Assembly: GCA_946415665.1 (NCBI GenBank)
Contig: CAMKTI010000126.1
Span: 1 to 5,057, forward strand
Source of the DNA: an uncultured Clostridia bacterium
GTDB taxonomy: Bacteria > Bacillota > Clostridia > Lachnospirales > CAMVHY01
Length of the DNA stretch: 5,057 bases
Reading direction: 5' to 3'
Under the pieces are notes generated by a model. It ran no database searches. It worked only from the letters and a program-made list of their open reading frames with translations, and was not told the origin of the DNA. Made by a program: the position numbers and the translations under genes. Below are positions 1-4,963 of this stretch, one piece after another; position 1 is the stretch's first letter; every line of letters starts with the position of its first letter.

Positions 1-86
1 CTTCCCTGCTGTTTCGCTTAGCCAATCACACTCGCAATCTTAACTTGATGATATTGTTATTTGATCGACCTTTTTATTTTTTACTC

Positions 87-356
87 TTAACTCTGTACTT
101 GTTGCTTTTTTCCTTTCAACAAATAATAGCCATTTAATCCTAACAAAATTACATTTAGAATTAAATTACTCCATTGTGGAGGATTTGGCAATGGACTGTA
201 AATTATCGCAAAAATCGAACCGATTGCATTTACAAGTCTTATATTTCTTTCGCCACGGCACAAAAACGAACTTAAAATTAAAAGTGTTGCTATAAACGAA
301 AGAATTTGAACCCCGCTTGTCATATCTGCAAGCACACTTAAAATTTGTTCAAACAA
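87..356 (-). CDS. Small three-helix membrane protein, YgjV/SemiSWEET-like (paralog 2)
   Basis: The predicted protein has 89 residues and is strongly hydrophobic, with three likely membrane helices at about residues 16-33, 41-54 and 62-80 and a basic tail (KGKKQQ). A charged loop, GERNIR (35-40), followed by a conserved AIGS at the start of helix 2 matches the upstream neighbour, so the two are paralogs. The pattern (SF-x-GER-x-IR, then GS-x3-A-x-Y, ending YYLLK) resembles small YgjV-type or SemiSWEET-like membrane proteins. That assignment is by memory of the family pattern, and no substrate can be named. An ATG at 374 opens the same frame six codons earlier but has no ribosome binding site. 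I prefer the TTG at 356 because GGGAG (366-370) sits 9 nt upstream of it and the neighbouring paralog also starts with TTG. It is probably co-transcribed with the gene at 417-635. No terminator is visible after the stop. Confidence 0.72.
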   Translation of the reverse strand: MFEQILSVLADMTSGVQILSFIATLLILSSFLCRGERNIRLVNAIGSIFAIIYSPLPNPPQWSNLILNVILLGLNGYYLLKGKKQQVQS

Positions 357-416
357 AATTTTTCTCTCCCACATTTTATTTTTTTAACACATTTACTGCT
401 TGTCCAAATAAATTTT

Positions 417-635
417 TTAATCTATCTTAGAAAACATTAACTTATAAACATGTATACATATAATCAAGCAACTCAAAATAAAAAAATTAGTCGAGTGAAC
501 CAAAAAATTATAAACCGCACTTATCGCCGAACCAACGATACTAATTGTCCGGATTTTTCTTTCTCCTTGTACAGCAAAAGCGGCAATGACTAGAATATTA
601 GCCAATGTCCCAACGATCTCAGGATTGAAACTCAA
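417..635 (-). CDS. Small three-helix membrane protein, YgjV/SemiSWEET-like (paralog 1)
   Basis: The predicted protein has 72 residues with three hydrophobic stretches at about 6-22, 30-46 and 50-68. The loop GERKIR (24-29) and the motif VGSAISAVY (34-42) align with GERNIR and IGSIFAIIY in the next gene, so these are tandem, diverged paralogs. Members of the SemiSWEET-like class have one three-helix bundle per chain and must oligomerise to work. Two adjacent unlike copies could therefore form a hetero-oligomer, which is inference. The start codon is TTG (635-633), preceded by GGTGAT (646-641), a perfect match to the 3' part of the Shine-Dalgarno consensus with a 5-nt spacer. It is the first gene of a two-gene unit driven from the promoter at 678-707, and the gap to the next gene is about 60 nt when the TTG start there is used. 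The function is unknown. Confidence 0.72.
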   Translation of the reverse strand: MSFNPEIVGTLANILVIAAFAVQGERKIRTISIVGSAISAVYNFLVHSTNFFILSCLIICIHVYKLMFSKID

Positions 636-677
636 AATAAATCACCCTTTTTAAAAATATTTTTTTGTTGCAAGATT

Positions 678-707
678 ATTCTAACATAAAAAATACAATC
701 TCGACAA
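678..707 (-). promoter_or_regulatory. Predicted extended -10 vegetative promoter for the two membrane-protein genes
   Basis: On the minus strand there is TTGTCG (707-702), an 18-nt spacer and TAGAAT (683-678), and TG one base upstream of the -10 gives the extended form TGTTAGAAT. Transcription would start near 671, leaving a leader of about 35 nt before the TTG start at 635. The position downstream of a terminator (923-894) supports an independent unit. Confidence 0.55.
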
Positions 708-893
708 CAAAAATTATTTTTTTTACGTGACAAAAAAATTTATATGCAAAAACAAGATATAACAAAAATTACGGGTTATTTATTTTTTCCTTTATATGCG
801 CATAAATATTTTTATCTATGTAATATAACATACTAAATTTAAAATCATGTTCTCAAAAATATTATTTTTATTTTTTTAGTGACAATAAAGTAC
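708..893. other. AT-rich intergenic stretch without a recognisable gene
   Basis: I see no open frame with a ribosome binding site on either strand. Together with the adjoining promoter (678-707) and terminator (894-923), this makes the 328-bp gap between the gene ending at 964 and the gene starting at 635. The only structure noted is a perfect 10-bp palindrome, TATGCGCATA, at 795-804. It is too short to interpret. Confidence 0.6.
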
Positions 894-923
894 AAAAAAA
901 GGCCCATTCATTTGAGCCTTTTT
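894..923 (-). terminator. Intrinsic terminator of the DUF1659/DUF2922 unit
   Basis: In the minus-strand transcript GGCUCA (918-913) pairs with UGGGCC (906-901), with one G-U pair, around a 6-nt loop. Flanking A and T runs extend the stem by about five pairs. A seven-T tract (900-894) follows the stem. The hairpin starts about 40 nt after the stop codon at 964. Because A and T runs flank both sides, it could also act on plus-strand transcripts, but no plus-strand gene is visible. Confidence 0.85.
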
Positions 924-963
924 CGTGTGACTTCACATCTAAAATTTTTTTTAAAAAGCGTAA

Positions 964-1197
964 TCAAAAATCTGAAACGTCAAAAACCATAGTATTATCT
1001 GTGTGATAAGTTATCGAATCTACTGAAGCCAAGTCACCTTTTCCTGTATCAATAGCATTTGCAGTTAAAATATTATTTGCTGCCGTATTAACCAAAGCTA
1101 TATTTTCTACATTTGCAACAAAAGCAAAAGCATTTTGAATAATTAATTCATAAAGTTCGTTTTGTGTTGTTTTATACACAATCTTAAAATAACTCAT
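964..1197 (-). CDS. DUF2922-family small protein, second copy
   Basis: The predicted protein has 77 residues, is soluble-looking and has no signal peptide or membrane segment. It has the DUF2922 layout: an N-terminal beta-rich stretch (SYFKIVYKTTQNELYELII), a central helix ending in a short loop with TGKGDLASVDS (about 52-62), and a C-terminal strand (MVFDVSDF). It aligns weakly with the gene at 1439-1669, where ETSKGKPIAK and VDIEV occupy the same places, so the two are diverged paralogs. The family function is unknown, and assignment is from pattern memory. The ATG start is supported by GGAGG (1208-1204) with a 6-nt spacer. It is the last gene of a four-gene unit, 20 nt after the preceding gene and followed by a terminator. 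Confidence 0.75.
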   Translation of the reverse strand: MSYFKIVYKTTQNELYELIIQNAFAFVANVENIALVNTAANNILTANAIDTGKGDLASVDSITYHTDNTMVFDVSDF

Positions 1198-1217
1198 GTT
1201 TGCCCTCCGTTTTTAAT

Positions 1218-1412
1218 TTATTCACTCATTACTAGTTCGTATTTTTGAGTTTTTTGGATTTCTAACACTGCCGTTAAAAAATATCTTGTCAAAACGCCGA
1301 CAAAACTATAAATTTTTTGATCTGTAGCAAGATTATTTATATCACTATTATAATAATTTTGATCAGCAAATTTTAATGTTAATTTTGTATCTACCAAAAC
1401 AGCATTTACCAT
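1218..1412 (-). CDS. DUF1659-family small protein, second and more diverged copy
   Basis: The predicted protein has 64 residues. The opening (DTKLTLKF, residues 8-15), then a short polar stretch with NINNLATDQKIYSFVGVL, fits the DUF1659 shape of an N-terminal strand, the phrase N-x-ATD and a helix. It pairs with the better-preserved copy at 1697-1903, where TKFQIKY and NSGVTDANILATAQAF occupy the same places. The AVT opening common in the family is replaced by VNAV, so this copy has drifted. The ATG start has GGAG (1424-1421) with an 8-nt spacer. Its place between two DUF2922 genes, with 26-nt and 20-nt gaps, supports the assignment as much as the sequence does. The function is unknown. Confidence 0.68.
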   Translation of the reverse strand: MVNAVLVDTKLTLKFADQNYYNSDINNLATDQKIYSFVGVLTRYFLTAVLEIQKTQKYELVMSE

Positions 1413-1438
1413 TTTTTCATCTCCTATAAAATTATTTT

Positions 1439-1669
1439 TTAAGCTACTGTCGTGACTTCGATATCAACAACTTGAGGTCTGATATATTTTACCAATCTTT
1501 TTGCAATCGGTTTGCCTTTAGATGTCTCGATAATATCCATGTTGATTATGGCATTCATATCTTCTACAAATTTGTTTGCATCCGTAACCGTTTTTGCATT
1601 TGTTATTCTTAATGTTATATTTTTGCCTTGGTCACTTATAAAAATAAACTCATAATAATTTTTATTCAT
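1439..1669 (-). CDS. DUF2922-family small protein, first copy
   Basis: The predicted protein has 76 residues. It has a beta-rich start (YYEFIFISDQGKNITLRI), a central helix (about 27-43, TVTDANKFVEDMNAIIN), then IIETSKGKPIAKRLVKYI and a closing strand VVDIEVTTV. This is the standard DUF2922 arrangement of a hydrophobic strand, a residue run like GKN-x-T, a helix, a G-rich turn and a final valine-rich strand. No signal peptide or membrane helix is present. The ATG start is supported by AGGAG (GGAG at 1682-1679) with a 9-nt spacer. It follows the first DUF1659 gene by 27 nt. Members of the two families commonly sit next to each other in Bacillota, which suggests they act together, but no activity is known. 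Confidence 0.82.
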   Translation of the reverse strand: MNKNYYEFIFISDQGKNITLRITNAKTVTDANKFVEDMNAIINMDIIETSKGKPIAKRLVKYIRPQVVDIEVTTVA

Positions 1670-1696
1670 ATATCCAAACTCCTTTTTTTAAAACTA

Positions 1697-1903
1697 TTAT
1701 TCTTCATCTGATATTGTGCTATCTACTAACTTGAAAATTTTATCGGCGTCATACTCTTGTATCGAAACAAAAGCTTGTGCTGTAGCCAAAATATTAGCAT
1801 CCGTAACGCCTGAATTTTTTATATTAGCAAACGTATAAGTTCCATTGTTATTAGCATATTTAATTTGGAACTTTGTCGCTTTAACACTACTTGTTACCGC
1901 CAC
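1697..1903 (-). CDS. DUF1659-family small protein, first copy
   Basis: The predicted protein has 68 residues. The N-terminus MAVTSSVKATKFQIKYA, then YTFANIKNSGVTDANILATAQAFVSIQ (about 22-48), closely follows the DUF1659 pattern of MAVT, a strand, F-x-N-[IV]-K, TD, and a helix with A-x-A-x2-[SL]-[IL]-Q. The frame is open from a GTG at 1912, but that codon overlaps the Shine-Dalgarno (GGAG, 1915-1912). The GTG at 1903 lies 8 nt downstream of the same GGAG and gives the family-typical MAVT start, so I place the start at 1903. It is the first gene of the four-gene unit, with a hairpin (1944-1919) directly upstream of its ribosome binding site. The function is unknown. Confidence 0.82.
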   Translation of the reverse strand: MAVTSSVKATKFQIKYANNNGTYTFANIKNSGVTDANILATAQAFVSIQEYDADKIFKLVDSTISDEE

Positions 1904-1918
1904 ATTTTTCACTCCATC

Positions 1919-1944
1919 AAAATATTCGTATCCCGGAATACTTT
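1919..1944 (-). promoter_or_regulatory. Leader hairpin abutting the first DUF1659 ribosome binding site
   Basis: In the minus-strand transcript AAAGUAUUC (1944-1936) pairs with GAAUAUUUU (1927-1919) over 9 bp with one G-U pair, around the 8-nt loop CGGGAUAC. An alternative fold pairs GUAUU with GAUAC around CCGG, so two conformations compete. The 3' foot ends one base before AUGGAG, the Shine-Dalgarno. It could protect the mRNA 5' region or modulate initiation. There is no poly-U tract, so it is not a terminator. Confidence 0.4.
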
Positions 1945-2011
1945 TTAATACTAATTTTTATAAAATGCAGGTTAAATATAATTTTTTTCAAAAAATATTT
2001 TTTGGTTCTCT

Positions 2012-2039
2012 CTTATAAAAAATTTTGACAAAACATCAA
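2012..2039 (-). promoter_or_regulatory. Candidate promoter of the DUF1659/DUF2922 unit
   Basis: Minus-strand TTGATG (2039-2034), a 16-nt spacer and TATAAG (2017-2012) give a moderate sigma-A match with transcription starting near 2005. It lies between the pnp terminator (2243-2207) and the first gene, where a promoter is expected. The stretch is so AT-rich that other -10-like sequences exist, so the exact position is uncertain. Confidence 0.35.
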
Positions 2040-2044
2040 AGCAA

Positions 2045-2206
2045 ATAAATTTCAAAAACAGATTTATTTATAGGTAAATAATTAAAAAGATACATGAATA
2101 TCAGCTATTAACTCCATGTTAATATTAAAAAAAAATTCTTTTTGGCGATATGTATTAAACTCTAAAATTAGCAAGTTTTAAATAATAATTATGCTCAAGA
2201 TTTAAT
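2045..2206. other. AT-rich intergenic stretch without a recognisable gene
   Basis: This is part of the 354-bp gap between pnp and the DUF1659 start at 1903. No open frame has both a plausible length and a ribosome binding site. Apart from the pnp terminator, the candidate promoter and the leader hairpin listed separately, I see nothing in this gap. Confidence 0.6.
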
Positions 2207-2243
2207 AAAAAAAAAATATCGAGCGTAAACCCGATATTTTTTT
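2207..2243 (-). terminator. Intrinsic terminator of rpsO-pnp
   Basis: In the minus-strand transcript AUAUCGGG (2237-2230) pairs with CUCGAUAU (2223-2216), with one G-U pair, around the loop UUUACG. The flanking A/T runs extend the stem by about six pairs, and a ten-T run (2216-2207) follows. It starts 15 nt after the pnp stop codon. Confidence 0.9.
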
Positions 2244-2257
2244 ATAACCAATAAAAA

Positions 2258-4402
2258 CTAATTTATCTTTTTATTTTGGTCAAGCAATGCATCTTTTCTC
2301 GACAAATTAATCCTGCCTTGCTCATCGATACTTATTATCTTAACCAAAACTTTATCTCCAACTTTTACTACATCTTCAACGTTTTTAACCCTTTTTAAAG
2401 CTAAATTCGAAATATGCACCAAACCTTCTTTTTCAAATGCAAATTCAACAAATGCACCAAAACTTGCTATTCGCGTAACAGTCCCAGAATAAATTTGACC
2501 TGGTTCTGGTTCAATTACAATCGATTTTATCATTTTAAACGCTGCCTCAACTTTTTCTGAATCCGGCGAAACAATAAAAATTCTGCCGTCGTCCTCTGTG
2601 TCAATCTTATCAACCCCGGAATCCTCAATAATTTTTTTTATTACTCTCCCCTTGGCACCTATTACATCTGCCATTTTTTCCACATCAATTTTCATTTTTA
2701 ATATTTGCGGAGCATACTGACTAATTTTTTTTCTTGGCGCAGATATACATTTATTCATAATTTCATCCAATATATAATTTCGTGCCTCGCGCGCTTTTAA
2801 AAATGCCTGTTCCAAAATTTCAATCGTTAAACCATGAATTTTTATATCCATTTGAATTGCCGTAATTCCTTTTTTGGTTCCAGCAACTTTAAAATCCATA
2901 TCCCCACAAAAATCTTCTAAGCCCTGAATATCAGTTAGCAAAACAAATTTATCTTCCGTTTCATCCGTAATTAATCCAATCGAAATTCCTGCTACTGCAT
3001 TTTTTATTGGCACACCTGCCGACATTAAAGACAAACTACTTGCACAAACACTTGCTTGCGACGTCGAACCATTTGAACTTAAAACTTCAGAAACTAATCT
3101 TATTGCATACGGAAATTCATCCTCAGATGGAATTACCGGCAATAAAGCTCTTTCGGCTAAAGCACCGTGTCCAATTTCACGTCTTCCAGGTCCACGCGAT
3201 GGACGTGTTTCTCCAACAGAAAAACTTGGAAAATTATAATGATGCATATATCTTTTATTCTCTTCCAAAATTTCTAATCCGTCCAAAACCTGCGCGTCAG
3301 ACATCGATCCCAAAGTTGTTACCGTTAAAACTTGTGTTTGCCCACGTTTAAAAACTGCAGAGCCATGCGTTCTTGATAAAACATCTATTTCTGCCGACAA
3401 TCCCCTGATTTGATTTAAATTCCTACCGTCAGGACGTCTACCTTCATTTAAAATCGATTTGCGCAAAACCTCTTTTTCATATTTAAAAATCGCCTCGGGT
3501 AACAATTTTTCCCACTCAGCATTTTTTTCTACAAGCGTTTCATCCTGATTAAATTTTTCTTTAACATCATTAATTAATTTCTCAAGTTTTGCTCCGCGCT
3601 CAAGTTTTGAATCTGTAAAAATTACGTCTGCCATTTTTTCTTCCGTAACTAAATTTTTTATTAAATCATAAAAATCATTTGGTACATTAAATTTTATATA
3701 ATCACTTTTTTCTTTTTCGCATTCACAAACTATTTTCTCAATAAAACTTATTATTTTTTTATTTTCTTCGTGAGCAAACAAAATTGCTTTTAGCATATTA
3801 TCATCGCTTACTTGATTTGCTCCCGCTTCAATCATCATAATTTTATTTTTTGTCGAAGCAACAGTTAAATTCAAATCACTTATTTCTTTTTGCGAAGCTC
3901 TCGGATTCAAAACAAATTCGTTATTAATTAAACCAATGTTTACGCCCGAAACAATTTCTAAAAACGGAATATCTGAAATTGCTAAAGCAATTGACGCTCC
4001 AATTATCGAAGCAAATTCTGGCGAACAATCTTGATCCACAGATAAAACCGTCGCCACAATACTAACATCATTTCGATAATCTTTGGGAAATAATGGTCTG
4101 AGTGGACGGTCAATTAAACGCGCTGTTAAAATTGCTTTTTCTGTCGGACGTCCTTCACGTTTTATAAAACCGCCCGGAATTTTCCCAACCGAATACAATC
4201 TTTCTTCATAATCAACACTCAATGGAAAAAAATCTATTCCTTCGCGCGGTTCATGTGAAGCAGTTGCAGTAACTAAAACATTTGTTAAACCATATTTTAC
4301 AAAAACTGACCCGTTTGCAAATTCAGCGAAACGTCCGATTTCAACAGATAAATTCCTGCCGCCAACTTTTATCTCGAACGTTTTATAATTTTTATTTGAC
4401 AT
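2258..4402 (-). CDS. pnp: Polynucleotide phosphorylase (PNPase)
   Basis: PNPase degrades RNA 3' to 5' using phosphate, releasing nucleoside diphosphates, and acts as a trimer in the cytoplasm in RNA turnover. At 714 residues it is full length. The domains in order are the first RNase PH fold (about 10-145), an all-helical linker domain (about 240-312), the second RNase PH fold (about 320-545), a KH domain (about 565-625, loop GAKG at 582-585) and an S1 domain (about 636-703, with SFGAFVEF and EGLVHIS). Catalytic and phosphate-site residues are present: RREIGH (R407, R408, H412), SNGSTS (443-448) and the acidic cluster ending GDMDFK (D497, D503, K505, equivalent to E. coli D486, D492, K494). 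The ATG is preceded by AGGAG with a 5-nt spacer from its GGAG, and this site overlaps the rpsO stop codon only 8 nt upstream, so translation is probably coupled. A terminator follows. Confidence 0.98.
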   Translation of the reverse strand: MSNKNYKTFEIKVGGRNLSVEIGRFAEFANGSVFVKYGLTNVLVTATASHEPREGIDFFPLSVDYEERLYSVGKIPGGFIKREGRPTEKAILTARLIDRPLRPLFPKDYRNDVSIVATVLSVDQDCSPEFASIIGASIALAISDIPFLEIVSGVNIGLINNEFVLNPRASQKEISDLNLTVASTKNKIMMIEAGANQVSDDNMLKAILFAHEENKKIISFIEKIVCECEKEKSDYIKFNVPNDFYDLIKNLVTEEKMADVIFTDSKLERGAKLEKLINDVKEKFNQDETLVEKNAEWEKLLPEAIFKYEKEVLRKSILNEGRRPDGRNLNQIRGLSAEIDVLSRTHGSAVFKRGQTQVLTVTTLGSMSDAQVLDGLEILEENKRYMHHYNFPSFSVGETRPSRGPGRREIGHGALAERALLPVIPSEDEFPYAIRLVSEVLSSNGSTSQASVCASSLSLMSAGVPIKNAVAGISIGLITDETEDKFVLLTDIQGLEDFCGDMDFKVAGTKKGITAIQMDIKIHGLTIEILEQAFLKAREARNYILDEIMNKCISAPRKKISQYAPQILKMKIDVEKMADVIGAKGRVIKKIIEDSGVDKIDTEDDGRIFIVSPDSEKVEAAFKMIKSIVIEPEPGQIYSGTVTRIASFGAFVEFAFEKEGLVHISNLALKRVKNVEDVVKVGDKVLVKIISIDEQGRINLSRKDALLDQNKKIN

Positions 4403-4410
4403 ATCATCTC

Positions 4411-4668
4411 CTATTTTCTTAAGCCTAATTTCGAAATTAAATCATTATATTTCTCATGGCTTCTATTTTTTATATAAAATAACAATTTTCTCCGTTTTGC
4501 AACCATTTTCAATAAACCACGGCGCGAATGATTATCTTTTTTGTGTATCTTTAAATGTTCCACCAAAGCATTTATTCTAGAAGTTAATATAGCAACTTGA
4601 ACTTCTGGTGAACCTGTATCGTTTTCGCTCACCTTATAATTACTTATAATTTCTTGCTTGTTTATCAT
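4411..4668 (-). CDS. rpsO: 30S ribosomal protein S15
   Basis: S15 is a primary 16S rRNA-binding protein of the 30S platform and nucleates binding of S6, S18 and other proteins. The 85-residue product has the family signatures DTGSPEVQVAILT (17-29), the rRNA-contacting HKKDNHSRRGLLKMV (42-56) and the terminal LISKLGLRK. Most bacterial S15 proteins have 88-89 residues, so this one is slightly short at the N-terminus. The ATG at 4668 is chosen because GGAGG (4683-4679) lies 10 nt upstream. The frame stays open to a TTG at 4707, but that extension would read through the ribosome binding site and adds residues not found in S15. It heads a unit with pnp, a widespread order in bacteria. The leader can fold into a structure that masks the ribosome binding site (4745-4677), pointing to autoregulation. 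Confidence 0.97.
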   Translation of the reverse strand: MINKQEIISNYKVSENDTGSPEVQVAILTSRINALVEHLKIHKKDNHSRRGLLKMVAKRRKLLFYIKNRSHEKYNDLISKLGLRK

Positions 4669-4676
4669 AAAAATAA

Positions 4677-4745
4677 TTCCTCCATATAAAATGATAATTT
4701 TCCGCAAACCATAAATTAAGTTGGAGAAACAAAATTCACAGTTTG
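4677..4745 (-). promoter_or_regulatory. rpsO leader: predicted SD-masking pseudoknot (candidate S15 autoregulatory element)
   Basis: In the transcript CAAACUGUGAAUU (4745-4733) pairs with AAUUUAUGGUUUG (4717-4705) along all 13 positions, with three G-U pairs, around a 15-nt loop (4732-4718). The loop segment UUUCUCCA (4729-4722) is complementary to UGGAGGAA (4684-4677), the rpsO Shine-Dalgarno, over 8 contiguous pairs with one G-U. Forming both helices makes a pseudoknot that hides the ribosome binding site. The stem contains adjacent U-G and G-U pairs next to a C-G pair, loosely resembling the GU/GC feature that S15 recognises in 16S rRNA helix 22. S15 is known to control its own mRNA through structurally different leaders in several bacteria. 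Its binding here is inferred. Confidence 0.6.
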
Positions 4746-4755
4746 GGCCGAGGCC

Positions 4756-4783
4756 ATTCTATCAAATAATTTTTTTTTGTCAA
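4756..4783 (-). promoter_or_regulatory. Vegetative promoter of rpsO-pnp
   Basis: Minus-strand TTGACA (4783-4778) is a perfect -35, followed by a 16-nt spacer and TAGAAT (4761-4756), a five-of-six -10. Transcription should start at the G residues near 4749-4748, just before the leader stem. The bases directly after the -10 are GGCCTCGGCCC, a GC-rich discriminator in otherwise AT-rich DNA. Confidence 0.75.
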
Positions 4784-4903
4784 TCCAAAATAAAAAATTA
4801 AAACCATCCAAAATAAATTTTTTGGTTGCGAAAAATTATCAACGAACGTATTTAGATCTCAAAAATTTGGCAGCGTTCACATAAAATAAAAATAGAAAAT
4901 AGG
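4784..4903. other. AT-rich intergenic stretch upstream of rpsO
   Basis: I see no gene here on either strand. It contains a 12-nt direct repeat, ATCCAAAATAAA, at 4783-4794 and 4806-4817, and a weak CCAAAA/TTTTGG hairpin (4808-4825) lacking a clean T tract. Neither supports a function. Confidence 0.55.
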
Positions 4904-4931
4904 TTGAGCAAAAAGAAAAAAGTGATAAGAT
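4904..4931 (+). promoter_or_regulatory. Weak promoter-like sequence facing the right edge
   Basis: Plus-strand TTGAGC (4904-4909), a 16-nt spacer and TAAGAT (4926-4931) form a moderate sigma-A match upstream of the open frame that leaves the window. In AT-rich DNA such matches arise by chance, so this is tentative. Confidence 0.25.
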
Positions 4932-4963
4932 GGAGATATAAGATTTACAAAACTACAATGTAA

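Noticed and set aside
1..43. Short open frames at the left edge: plus-strand frame ending at the TAA at 41-43, and minus-strand TTG at 25 reading MAKRNSRE
   Set aside because: The first 40 bases are about half G+C, unlike the rest, so a gene may lie just outside. The visible parts are too short and mutually exclusive, and no start or family can be supported.
795..804. Perfect palindrome TATGCGCATA
   Set aside because: It is only 10 bp long and about 90 bp upstream of the nearest -35, with no second copy in the window. It could be an operator but nothing else supports it.
926..937. TGTGACTTCACA inverted repeat resembling CRP half-sites
   Set aside because: The spacing between halves is 2 bp rather than the 6 bp of CRP-type sites. 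It lies between a stop codon and a terminator, where an operator would have no promoter to act on.
1989..2004. Palindrome of six A, TA and six T bounded by C and G
   Set aside because: It overlaps the predicted transcription start of the DUF unit, but A/T-only palindromes are common at this base composition, and it lacks the GC core of a terminator.
2036..2095. Minus-strand 19-codon frame starting MYLFNYLP
   Set aside because: The nearest GGAG is about 16 nt from the ATG, the peptide is short and of ordinary AT-rich composition, and it overlaps the candidate promoter of the DUF1659 unit.
3007..3351. Plus-strand 114-residue open frame
   Set aside because: It lies wholly inside pnp on the opposite strand, has no convincing ribosome binding site, and its histidine- and leucine-rich composition is what the antisense of the conserved PNPase catalytic domain would give.
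4669..4707. N-terminal extension of rpsO from a TTG at 4707
   Set aside because: It would translate the Shine-Dalgarno and part of the leader stem, has no ribosome binding site of its own, and adds 13 residues absent from S15.
4783..4825. 12-nt direct repeat ATCCAAAATAAA and a CCAAAA/TTTTGG hairpin
   Set aside because: These are low-complexity AT-rich sequence with just two copies. The hairpin has a short stem and no clean T tract, so neither an array nor a terminator is supported.
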